A DNA stretch of 64,000 nucleotides, taken from assembly GCA_963743035.1 (NCBI GenBank), contig CAVUOB010000004.1, positions 372,001 through 436,000 of the forward strand. Reading direction: 5' to 3'. This document shows, piece after piece, positions 32,952-41,071 of this stretch. Source of the stretch: PALSA-911 sp963743035 (GTDB taxonomy: Bacteria > Pseudomonadota > Alphaproteobacteria > Acetobacterales > Acetobacteraceae). Numbering within the stretch: position 1 is the stretch's first letter; each line of letters starts with the position of its first letter. The translations under genes were made by a program, and so were the position numbers. The notes beneath the pieces are model-generated. The model had not been told where the DNA came from and did not search any database. It was given only the letters and a program-made list of their open reading frames with translations.

Positions 32952-34223
32952 ATGACCGACCGTTCCCCCGACGCCGACGCCCGGCGCGCGCTGCGTTTCC
33001 ATCGCTCCATCGCCACCGGGCTGCTGGTCCTGATGGCCGGCCTGACCCTGGCGACCTACGCCATGCCCCCGGGCTTCACCACGGACCTGCTGCAGGCCGC
33101 CGCCAAGGCCGGCTTCGTCGGCGGCATCGCCGACTGGTTCGCGGTGACCGCGCTGTTCCGCCATCCGCTGGGCATTCCGATCCCGCATACCGCCATCCTG
33201 CCGAACCAGAAGGCACGGCTCGGCCGCGCGCTCGGCCGCTTCGTCGCCACCCATGTGTTCACCCAGCGCGAGGTCGCCGGCGTGCTGGCGAAGCTCGACC
33301 TGCCGGCGATCCTGCGTCGCTTCCTCGCCGACCCCGCCTCGGCCCGGCCGGCGGCGGAGGCGCTCGCCTCCAGCCTGCCGCGGCTGCTCTCCACCGTGGA
33401 GGACGGCCGCGCCCGGCGCGTGGTCGCGCGCATCGTGCCGCGCATCCTCGGCGGCCCCGGCGCCGGGCGGGTGGTGGCGCGCGCGCTGCACGGCCTGGTC
33501 GCCAGCGGCCGGCATCAGGAGGTGTTCGGCTTCATCCTCGGCCAGCTCAAGACCCTGCTCGCCAGCAAGGAGGACACGCTGCGCATCGCCATCGAGGAGC
33601 GGGTGCGCGAGCAGGGCGGCCGGCTGGTCGGCTGGGCGGTCGGCGCCATGGTCGCCCGGCGGACCCTGGGCGTGCTGAACGCCGAGCTGGAGAAGCTGGA
33701 ACCCGACGGCTCCGAGCTGCGCGCCGCGTTCGACGAATGGGTCAAGCGCGAGATCACGCTGATGGAGGAAGACCCCGCCCGCGCCGCCGAAATCGGCGCC
33801 GCCATCCGCCGCGTGGTGGCGCATGACACGATCCAGGCCTGGCTGTGGGATGTCTGGGCCCGGCTGCGCCTGGCGCTGGAGGCGGATGCGGCGCGGCCGA
33901 ACGGGCGCACGGTGGAGTTCCTGGAATTGGCCTTCGCCAATCTCGGCGTCATGCTCGAACAGGATCCGGCCGCCCGCGCCCGGGTGCAGACGGCCGCCGA
34001 GGGGATCGTCGGCGGGCTGTTGCCGGCGGCGCAGGCGCAGCTGTCCGATTTCATTGCCGGCGTGGTGGCGAGCTGGGACACCGCCACCATCACCGACCGG
34101 CTGGAACTGAGCGTCGGCAAGGACCTGCAATATGTCCGGGTCAACGGCACGCTGGTCGGCTTCCTGGTCGGCGGCTTTCTTTTCGCGCTGCTGCACCTGA
34201 TATTCGGGCATGTGAGTTTCTGA
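32952..34223 (+). CDS. DUF445-family membrane protein
   Basis: A 423-residue DUF445 protein. It starts with an N-terminal hydrophobic helix (residues about 21-40), then the hallmark GGIADWFAVTALFRHPLGIPIPHTAILPNQK region (residues ~56-86, quoted in part: ADWFAVTALFRHPLG). A long helical middle part follows, and a C-terminal hydrophobic helix (VGFLVGGFLFALLHLIFGH) closes it. The family (YjiN in E. coli) is of unknown function. The ATG has no strong Shine-Dalgarno. It shares the intergenic region with the zinc operon and could share its control. Confidence 0.86.
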   Translation: MTDRSPDADARRALRFHRSIATGLLVLMAGLTLATYAMPPGFTTDLLQAAAKAGFVGGIADWFAVTALFRHPLGIPIPHTAILPNQKARLGRALGRFVATHVFTQREVAGVLAKLDLPAILRRFLADPASARPAAEALASSLPRLLSTVEDGRARRVVARIVPRILGGPGAGRVVARALHGLVASGRHQEVFGFILGQLKTLLASKEDTLRIAIEERVREQGGRLVGWAVGAMVARRTLGVLNAELEKLEPDGSELRAAFDEWVKREITLMEEDPARAAEIGAAIRRVVAHDTIQAWLWDVWARLRLALEADAARPNGRTVEFLELAFANLGVMLEQDPAARARVQTAAEGIVGGLLPAAQAQLSDFIAGVVASWDTATITDRLELSVGKDLQYVRVNGTLVGFLVGGFLFALLHLIFGHVSF

Positions 34224-34234
34224 GGAGACGACGA

Positions 34235-35266
34235 ATGCTGCGCCTCTCCGTTCTCGACCAGTCCACCGTGATCACCGGCCGCTCCCCGGATGCCTCCATT
34301 CGCGAAAGCCTGGCGCTGGCGAAGCACGCGGAGGCGCTGGGCTATCATCGCTACTGGGTCGCCGAGCACCACAATTCCGACAGCATCGCCGGCTCGGCAC
34401 CGGAGGTGCTGATCGCCGCGATCGCCGCGACCACGGAACGCATTCGCGTCGGCAGCGCCGGGGTGATGCTGCCGCATTATTCCGCGCTGAAGGTGGCCGA
34501 GCAGTTCCGCGTGCTGGAAGCGATCGCGCCGGGCCGCATCGATCTCGGCCTCGGCCGCGCGCCCGGTTCCGACGGGCGTACCGCCTACGCGCTCAATCCC
34601 AACGCCGACAGCGCGGCCGAGCATTTCCCTTCCGCGGTGCGCGACCTGCTGAACTGGCTGGCCGGCGAGAAGCTGGTGGACGGCCACCCGTTCCGCGACA
34701 TCGTCGCCCAGCCGCAGGGCCCGACCGTGCCGGAGACGTGGATCCTCGGCAGCTCCGATTTCGGCGCCCAGGTGGCGGCGTATTTCGGCCTGCCGCACTG
34801 CTTCGCGCATTTCATCAGCGAACGCGGCGCCGCCCAGGCGCTGCAGCTGTACCGGCAGACCTACCGGCCGAGCCAGCGCCACCCCGAACCGCTCGGCGCG
34901 ATCTGCGTCTGGGCGCTGGCGGCGGAAACCGAGGCCGAGGCCAGGCGGCTGTTCGCTTCCCGCGCGCTGGCCCGGCTGAACCGCGACCGCGGCATCTTCG
35001 CCCCCCTCGCCTCCCCCGAGGAAGCCGAGGCCTATCCCTATACCGACGCCGACCGCGCCCATATCGCGCGCATCAGCGAACGGGCGATCTTCGGCACGCC
35101 CGATGTTGTGGCGGGCAAGCTGCGCGCGATCGCCGAGGAATGCGGCGTAGAGGAGGTCGCGGTGCTGACCGCCGCGCACGATCCGGCGGCGAGGCGGCGG
35201 TCCTATACGCTGCTGGCGCGGGAGTTCGGCATGGTCTCCGCGGAAAGGGCCCTCGCTGCGGCCTGA
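34235..35266 (+). CDS. LLM-class flavin-dependent oxidoreductase (MsnO8-like)
   Basis: A 343-residue luciferase-like monooxygenase-family protein, FMN- or F420-binding TIM barrel. It begins LRLSVLDQSTVITGRSPDAS, then YHRYWVAEHHNSDSIAGSAPEVLI, IRVGSAGVMLPHYSALKVAEQF and RIDLGLGRAPGSDG, all markers of the MsnO8 subgroup. GAGGAG lies 8 bases before the ATG. The stop codon lies inside a perfect 15-base direct repeat (35255-35284), and the last 64 bases overlap the convergent dehydrogenase gene. The substrate is unknown. Confidence 0.88.
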   Translation: MLRLSVLDQSTVITGRSPDASIRESLALAKHAEALGYHRYWVAEHHNSDSIAGSAPEVLIAAIAATTERIRVGSAGVMLPHYSALKVAEQFRVLEAIAPGRIDLGLGRAPGSDGRTAYALNPNADSAAEHFPSAVRDLLNWLAGEKLVDGHPFRDIVAQPQGPTVPETWILGSSDFGAQVAAYFGLPHCFAHFISERGAAQALQLYRQTYRPSQRHPEPLGAICVWALAAETEAEARRLFASRALARLNRDRGIFAPLASPEEAEAYPYTDADRAHIARISERAIFGTPDVVAGKLRAIAEECGVEEVAVLTAAHDPAARRRSYTLLAREFGMVSAERALAAA

Positions 35267-36315
35267 TCTGCTGCGGCCTGATCTGCGGCGGCCCCCTCTT
35301 GGGCGAACCCCTCCAGCACGATCTTGCCCCTGGCCTGTCCGCTTTCCAGCAGCGCATGGGCGCGCCGGAGGTTCGCCGCGTTGATCGGCCCGAAATTCGC
35401 GCCGAGCGTGGTGCGCAGCGTGCCGGCGTCGATCAGGCGGGCGGCCTCGTTCAGCAGCGCGCCCTGGGCGCCGATATCCGCGGTCGCGAACATCGAGCGG
35501 GTGAACATGAACTCCCAATGCACGGACACGCTCTTGTGCTTGAACGGCGAGATTTCGAGGGAAGGCGGATCGTCGATCACCGCCAGGCGGCCCTGGGGCG
35601 CGATCAGCTCCACGATCTCGGAGAGATGTGCGTCGGTGTTGGTGGTGGAGAACACGAAGCCGGGGGCGTCGATCCCGAGGGCGGCGATTTCGGCGGCCAG
35701 CGGCTCGCGGTGATCGACCACGTGATGCGCGCCGAGATCGCGCACCCAGGCCTGCGTCTCCGGCCGCGACGCCGTGGCGATGACGGTCAGCCGGGTCAGC
35801 CGCCGGGCGAGCTGGATCGCGATCGACCCGACGCCGCCTGCCCCGCCGACGATCAGGACGGCCGGCGCCACGCCCGGCACCGGCTTGCGCACGTCCAGCC
35901 GGTCGAACAGCGCCTCCCAGGCCGTGATCGTGGTCAGCGGCAGCGCCGCGGCCGCCGCCCAGCCGAGCGAGGCGGGCTTCCTGCCGACGATGCGCTCATC
36001 GACGAGGTGGAATTGCGCGTTGGTACCGGGGCGATCGAGCGCGCCGGCGTAGAAGACCTCGTCGCCCGGGCGGAACAGCGTCGCCTGCGGGCCGACGGCG
36101 GTGACGATCCCGGCCGCATCCCAACCGAGCACCTTCCACGCCCCCGGCGCGGGCTGGGCGCGGCGGCGCATCTTGGTGTCGACGGGGTTCACGGACACGG
36201 CGCGGATCTCGACCAGGATGTCCCGCCCGGTCGGTTCGGGCTTCGGCAGGTCGATGTCGACGAGGGAGGCGGGATCGCCGATCGGGAGCGAGGTTTCATA
36301 GCCGACGGCGCGCAT
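35203..36315 (-). CDS. zinc-binding-dehydrogenase-family NAD(P)H:quinone oxidoreductase-like protein
   Basis: A 370-residue MDR protein of the ZADH/QOR class lacking zinc ligands. It begins MRAVGYETSLPIGDPASL, with VRAVSVNPVDTKMR-like (IRAVSVNPVDTKMRRR), LGWDAAGIVTAVG, the NADP motif VGGAGGVGSIAIQLAR and TTNTDAHLSEIVELIAPQGR. Family members usually end around GKIVLEGF; here 33 extra residues follow (AQEGAAADQAAADQAAARAL...), encoded across a 15-base tandem repeat and overlapping the 3' end of the convergent LLM gene by 64 bases. Loss of the normal stop by slippage is likely. It probably reduces enones or quinones with NADPH. Confidence 0.85.
   Translation of the reverse strand: MRAVGYETSLPIGDPASLVDIDLPKPEPTGRDILVEIRAVSVNPVDTKMRRRAQPAPGAWKVLGWDAAGIVTAVGPQATLFRPGDEVFYAGALDRPGTNAQFHLVDERIVGRKPASLGWAAAAALPLTTITAWEALFDRLDVRKPVPGVAPAVLIVGGAGGVGSIAIQLARRLTRLTVIATASRPETQAWVRDLGAHHVVDHREPLAAEIAALGIDAPGFVFSTTNTDAHLSEIVELIAPQGRLAVIDDPPSLEISPFKHKSVSVHWEFMFTRSMFATADIGAQGALLNEAARLIDAGTLRTTLGANFGPINAANLRRAHALLESGQARGKIVLEGFAQEGAAADQAAADQAAARALSAETMPNSRASSV
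35255..35284. repeat. perfect 15-bp tandem duplication containing a stop codon
   Basis: GCTGCGGCCTGATCT occurs twice in direct succession (35255-35269 and 35270-35284). The first copy carries the TGA stop of the LLM oxidoreductase. On the other strand the two copies encode the AADQA-AADQA tail of the quinone-reductase-like protein. Confidence 0.9.
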
Positions 36316-36381
36316 CTGCCTACTCCTTCGCAGCGATAATGGGCGCAGCGATCGCGGGCAGCTGCATTGCCGGCGGTGCGT

Positions 36382-36669
36382 CTATCCGCCGGATCGGCGC
36401 ATCCGCCAGAGCTGGATGCGATAGGCGACCCAGGCCACCGCCGAGGCGGCGATCACCACCGGGATCAGCGCCAGCGCGAACCACAGCGCCAGCGCCGCGG
36501 CGCAGAGCAGGCCGGCCAGCACCGCCACCACGATCGCCGTCCGGCCGATCCGCGCGGCCAGCGGCACGCGCTTGGGCTCGAACGCGCCGCGGAAATACTG
36601 GGTCTCCGGAGGATCGACGAACTCGCCCTCCTTGGTCATGTCGATGATCAGCTTTTTGCGGTTTTCCAT
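36382..36669 (-). CDS. small membrane protein of unknown function
   Basis: A 95-residue protein. The first 40 residues are polar (MENRKKLIIDMTKEGEF), followed by two close hydrophobic helices (about 42-60 and 62-80) and a basic end (RIQLWRMRRSGG). AGGTGAAGC precedes the ATG. I do not recognise a named family. It lies between two oxidoreductase genes, divergent from the SDR at 36765. Confidence 0.65.
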   Translation of the reverse strand: MENRKKLIIDMTKEGEFVDPPETQYFRGAFEPKRVPLAARIGRTAIVVAVLAGLLCAAALALWFALALIPVVIAASAVAWVAYRIQLWRMRRSGG

Positions 36670-36764
36670 GCTTCACCTGAGGTGGCCTTACGCGGGCAGC
36701 GCTTCAAGCCTATGCCGCGGCACCTGACCGAACGATAATCCCGCCTTCACCAGGAGGACAGACC

Positions 36765-37550
36765 ATGATCCAGGGTGCCAGCACCCCGCTTACCGTCGAT
36801 CTCACCGGCCTCAGGGTCGCCATCAGCGCCGGCGCCAACGGCATCGGCAAGGTCATGGCCGATTCGTTCGCGGCCTGCGGCGCCGATGTCTTCGTCTCCG
36901 ACGTCGATGACGCCTCGCTCAAGGCCTGCGGCCATGCCGGCATGCGCGCCGATGCCGGCGTGGCGGCGGAGTGCGAGGGGTTCGTGGACGCGGCGATTCG
37001 CCACCTCAAGGGCCTGGACGTGCTGGTCAACAACGCCGGCATCGCCGGGCCGACCAAGCTGGTCGAGCATGTGACGCCGGAGGAGCTGGAAGCGACGCTG
37101 CGGATCGATGTGGAGAGCATGTTCCATTGCTCGCGCCGCGCCATCCCGGCGCTGCGCGCCGCCGGCGGCGGGGCGATCATCAATCTGAGCTCGGCCGCCG
37201 GGCGCTTCGGCTTTCCGCTGCGCGCGCCTTATTCGGCGGCGAAATGGGGCGTCATCGGGTTCACCAAGTCGCTGTCCATCGAACTCGGCCCGGACAGCGT
37301 GCGGGTGAATGCCATCCTGCCGGGCCCGGTTGACGGCCCGCGCATCCGCGCGGTGATCAAGGCCAAGGCGGCGGCGGCCAAGATTTCCGAAAACGAGATG
37401 ACCGAGCGCACGGTGGCGACGACCAGCCTGAAGGCCTTCGTCACCCAGCAGGACATCGCCAACATGGCGCTGTACCTGGCAAGCCCGTTCGGGCGGACGA
37501 TCAGCGGCCAGGCGATCAGCGTGGACGCGGATATGCAGTATACGATGTAG
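36765..37550 (+). CDS. SDR-family oxidoreductase
   Basis: A 261-residue short-chain dehydrogenase. The coenzyme motif is ISAGANGIGKVMADS (A-G-A-x-G-I-G, T replaced by S), then VFVSDVDD, NNAGIAGP, catalytic Ser in NLSSAAGRFG and YSAAK. The segment after it (VRVNAILPGPVDGPRIRAVI) is the substrate loop. AGGAGGACAGACC gives a strong ribosome-binding site. It stands alone before a hairpin-rich gap and the convergent sucD gene. Confidence 0.88.
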   Translation: MIQGASTPLTVDLTGLRVAISAGANGIGKVMADSFAACGADVFVSDVDDASLKACGHAGMRADAGVAAECEGFVDAAIRHLKGLDVLVNNAGIAGPTKLVEHVTPEELEATLRIDVESMFHCSRRAIPALRAAGGGAIINLSSAAGRFGFPLRAPYSAAKWGVIGFTKSLSIELGPDSVRVNAILPGPVDGPRIRAVIKAKAAAAKISENEMTERTVATTSLKAFVTQQDIANMALYLASPFGRTISGQAISVDADMQYTM

Positions 37551-37564
37551 GAAGGCAGGAAAGG

Positions 37565-37713
37565 CCAGGGGCTCTGCCCCTGGACCCCGCCAAGGGCCGG
37601 GAGGCCCTTGGATCCGCTGGAGCATGACTGGCGCAGATAGACGCGCCGATCATGCTCCAGCGCTTTGTTTTAACGAGCAACTTTATCCATTCAGATGATT
37701 CCATCTGAATGGA
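37565..37713. repeat. cluster of hairpins and a dispersed palindromic element between convergent genes
   Basis: Reading rightward: CCAGGGGCTCTGCCCCTGG (37565-37583) is a strong hairpin, followed by CAAGGGCC..GGCCCTTG, both plausible terminators for the SDR transcript. Then comes a 46-base palindrome with arms GCTGGAGCATGA (37616-37627) and TCATGCTCCAGC (37650-37661), the text GCTTTGTTTTAACGAGCAA, and a perfect palindrome TCCATTCAGATG-ATTC-CATCTGAATGGA (37686-37713) ending 12 bases before the sucD stop. The second part is the intact relative of the element at 30844. Confidence 0.8.
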
Positions 37714-37725
37714 TGTCGCTCTGAT

Positions 37726-38602
37726 TCAGCCCTGCAGCGCCTTGATCATCGTGCTGCCCAGCGCGGCCGGGCTTTCGGCCACGTGGATGCCGGCGATGCG
37801 CATCGCCTCGAACTTGGCCGCCGCGGTGTCGCGTCCGCCGCGAGATCACCGCGCCGGCATGGCCCATCCGCCGTCCCGGGGGCGCGGTGGCGCCGGCGAT
37901 GAAGCCGACGGTGGGCTTCTTCACCTTGTTCCCGGCCAGGAACTCGGCCGCCAGGATCTCGCTCTGGCCGCCGATCTCGCCGATCATGATGATCTGCTTG
38001 GTCTCGGGGTCGGCCAGGAACATTTCCAGCACCTCGATGAAGTCGGTCCCCTTCACCGGGTCGCCGCCGATGCCGACGCAGCTGCTCTGGCCGAGCCCGG
38101 CGGCGGTGGTCTGCGCCACCGCCTCATAGGTCAGCGTGCCCGAGCGCGAGACGATGCCCACGCTGCCGCGGCGATGGATATGGCCGGGCATGATGCCGAT
38201 CTTGCAGGCGTCCGGCGTGATCACGCCCGGGCAGTTCGGCCCGATCAGGCGGGATTTGCTGCCCGACAGCGCGCGCTTGACGCGCACCATGTCGAGCACC
38301 GGAATGCCCTCGGTGATGCAGACGATCAGCGGGATCTCCGCGTCGATCGCCTCCAGGATCGCATCGGCGGCGAACGGCGGCGGCACGTAGATCGCGGTCG
38401 CGTCGGCGCCGGCCTGCTCCACCGCCTCGGCCACGGTGTCGAACACCGGCAGGTCCAGATGCTTCGTGCCGCCCTTGCCCGGGGTCACGCCGCCGGTCAT
38501 TTTGGTGCCGTAGGCGATCGCCTGTTCCGAGTGGAACGTGCCCTGCGCGCCGGTGAAACCCTGGCAGATGACCCGCGTGTTCGCGTCGACGAGAATGGCC
38601 AT
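37726..38602 (-). pseudogene. sucD: succinate-CoA ligase alpha subunit, one extra base
   Basis: SucD forms succinyl-CoA or, in reverse, ATP/GTP in the TCA cycle, as a complex with SucC. MAILVDANTRVICQGFTGAQGTFHSEQAI, GVTPGKGG, LIGPNCPGV and the active-site His region GIVSRSGTLTYEA are present. Near 37840 the frame changes: reading GTG ATC TCG, then one extra C, then GGC GGA CGC restores ISGGRDTAAAKFEAM and the normal end STMIKALQG-stop. The whole span is 877 bases, i.e. 292 codons plus one base, the expected family length. The start overlaps the sucC stop as TAATG. It is almost certainly a working gene with an insertion error, but as given the frame is broken. Confidence 0.88.
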
Positions 38603-39799
38603 TATGCGGCTTCCTTCACGGCCTTGACCACCTTCTCGGCGGCGTCGGCGAGGTTATCGGCGGCGATGATCGGCAGGCCGGACTTGGCCATGATCTCCTT
38701 GCCGAGCGCGACATTGGTGCCTTCCAGCCGCACCACGAGCGGCACGCTCAGTTGCACCTCCCGCGCCGCCGCCACCACGCCCTCGGCGATCACGTCGCAG
38801 CGCATGATGCCGCCGAAGATGTTGACCAGGATGCCTTCCACGTTCGGATCGGACAGGATGATCTTGAACGCCGCCGTCACCCGCTCCTTGGTGGCGCCGC
38901 CGCCCACGTCCAGGAAGTTGGCGGGCGAGGAGCCGTACAGCTTGATGATGTCCATGGTCGCCATGGCCAGGCCGGCGCCGTTCACCATGCAGCCGATCTG
39001 CCCGTCCAGCGCGACGTAGTTCAGCGCGTATTTGGCCGCTTCCAGCTCCTTCGGATCTTCCTCGGCCTCGTCGCGCAGCTTCTCGATCTCGGGATGGCGG
39101 TACAGCGCGTTGTCGTCGAAGCTGACCTTGGCATCGAGCGCGATCACGTCGCCGGCACCGGTGACGACCAGCGGGTTGATCTCGACGATGGCGCAGTCGA
39201 GCTCGATGAACGCCCGGTACATCGCCAGCACGAATTTGCGTGAAGGTGCCGATCTGCTTGCCTTCCAGGCCGAGCCCGAAAGCCAGCTTGCGGGCGTGAA
39301 ACCCGGAAATGCCGGAAGCGGGATCGACCGCGACCCGCAGGATCTTCTCGGGGTGGTGCGCGGCCACCTCCTCGATCTCCATCCCGCCCTCGGTGGAGGC
39401 GATGATAGCGACGCGGGAGCTGTCCCGGTCGACCAGCAGCGAGAGGTAGAGCTCCCGCTCGATGTCGCAGCCGGCCTCGACATAGACGCGATGGACGCGT
39501 CTTCCGTGCTCTCCGGTCTGCTTGGTGATCAGCGTGTGGCCGATCATCGCATCGGCCGCCGCCCGCACCTCGGCCGGCGAGCGCGCGAGGCGCACGCCGC
39601 CCTTGCCTTTGGGGTCGTCGGCGAAATGCCCAGCGCCACGCCCACCGGCGTGGATCTGGGATTTCACCACATAGACGGGACCAGGCAGTTTAGCGGCCGC
39701 CGCTTCGGCTTCTTCCGGCGTCCAGGCCACGAAGCCGTCCAGCACGGCGACGCCGTAGGTCTTCAGCAGCTCTTTGGCCTGGTATTCATGAATGTTCAT
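38602..39799 (-). pseudogene. sucC: succinate-CoA ligase beta subunit, one extra base
   Basis: The TCA-cycle ADP/GDP-forming ligase beta chain: MNIHEYQAKELLKTYGV at the start, VKSQIHAGGRGAGHF as the ATP-grasp motif, and near the end VNGAGLAMATMDIIKLYG, LDVGGGATKERV and GILVNIFGGIMRCDVIA. The two halves lie in different frames. Removing one base near 39238 joins GKQIGTFT to KFVLAMYRAFIELD without loss and gives 399 codons (1198 bases minus 1), the normal length. It is the second gene of a leftward mdh-sucC-sucD unit, 25 bases after mdh. Functional if the extra base is a sequencing or assembly error. Confidence 0.9.
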
Positions 39800-39824
39800 C
39801 GCGACGGCCTTCTGGTGAGAGGGA

Positions 39825-40779
39825 TCAGCCGATCAGTTTCTTCGCGGCGTCCACGAGCTCGCGGACCGCAGCGCAGGATTTGTCGAAGGCGGCCTGCTCG
39901 TCCGGGTTCAGCTTGATCTCGACGATGCGCTCGACGCCGTTGCCGCCGATCACCACGGGCACGCCGACATACATGTCCTTCATGGCCGTATTCGCCGGTC
40001 AGATAGGCAGCGCAAGGCAGCACGCGCTTCTTGTCGTGCAGATAGGCCTCCGCCATGGCGATCGCCGAGGCGGCCGGGGCGTAGAAGGCGCTGCCGCGTT
40101 CCAGCAGCTTGACGATCTCGCCGCCGCCATTGGCGGTGCGGGCGCAGATCGCGTCGATCTTCTCCTGCGTGGTCCAGCCCATCTTGATCAGGTCGGGCAC
40201 GGGGATGCCGGCGACCGTGGAATAGCGGGTCAGCGGCACCATGGTGTCGCCATGGCCGCCGAGCACGAAGGCGGTCACGTCCTCGACCGACACGTCGAAC
40301 TCATGCGCCAGGAACAGGCGGAAGCGCGAGCTGTCCAGCACGCCGGCCATGCCGACGACCTTGTTGGCGGGCAGGCCGGACTTCTCCTTCATCACCCACA
40401 CCATCGCGTCGAGCGGGTTGGTGATGACGATGACGAAGGCGTTCGGGCAATGCGCCTTGATGCCGGCCGCGACCTCGGCGATCACGCCGGCGTTCTTGCC
40501 GATCAGGTCGTCGCGCGACATGCCGGGCATGCGCGGGAAGCCAGCGGTGACGATCACCACGTCCGCGCCGGCGATGGCGGCATAATCGGACCCGCCGGTC
40601 ATCATGCTGTCGAAACCGTCCACCGGGCCGGACTGCATCAGGTCCAGCGCCTTGCCGGCGGCCACGCCGCCGAAGACGTCGAACAGCACGACGTCGCCGA
40701 GTTCCTTCAAGCCGATGAGATGGGCGAGCGTGCCGCCAATGTTGCCTGCGCCGACGAGGGCGATCTTGTTGCGGGCCAT
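39825..40779 (-). pseudogene. mdh: malate dehydrogenase, one extra base
   Basis: NAD-dependent malate dehydrogenase (LDH-like type) of the TCA cycle. MARNKIALVGAGNIGGTLAHLI carries the NAD motif, VIVTAGFPRMPGMSRDDL the mobile loop with Arg residues, VITNPLDAMVWV and the catalytic His in LGGHGDTMVPL. The C-terminus shifts frame near 39984: removing one base in TACGGC-C-ATGAAG joins LTGEYG to the expected end (M)KDMYVGVPVVIGGNG..KKLIG-stop at 39825. The span of 955 bases is 318 codons plus one, the usual family length. First gene of the mdh-sucC-sucD unit. Confidence 0.9.
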
Positions 40780-41071
40780 GAATGATCCTTACCGAGGGTC
40801 GGGATGAAAGCCGTCCCCCGAAGGGGACGACGCCCGGCGGGCACCCGGTGGCCCGGAAGGCGGACTTTGCTAGCCCATCGAACGGCCCCCGGCAAGCGAT
40901 TGCAGTGCAGCATCAGGTTCGGCAGGGATGCGTCCGGGGCTCTGGTCAAGGCGGGTCCGCCCCGTTTTTCTGCTGCAGGGACCGCGTGGCGCGGGCCAGG
41001 AACGGCCCGTCGGCACGCACGAAGGCGGCGTCCGGACAGGCGCGCGGCCTGCCCGGCCGGAGCGGACCCAT

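Noticed and set aside
40945..40980. A rightward terminator-like hairpin GGCGGGTCCGCC followed by TTTTT
   Set aside because: Both neighbours (mdh, binding protein at 41072) are leftward, so no transcript would use it; reading leftward it lacks the T-run.
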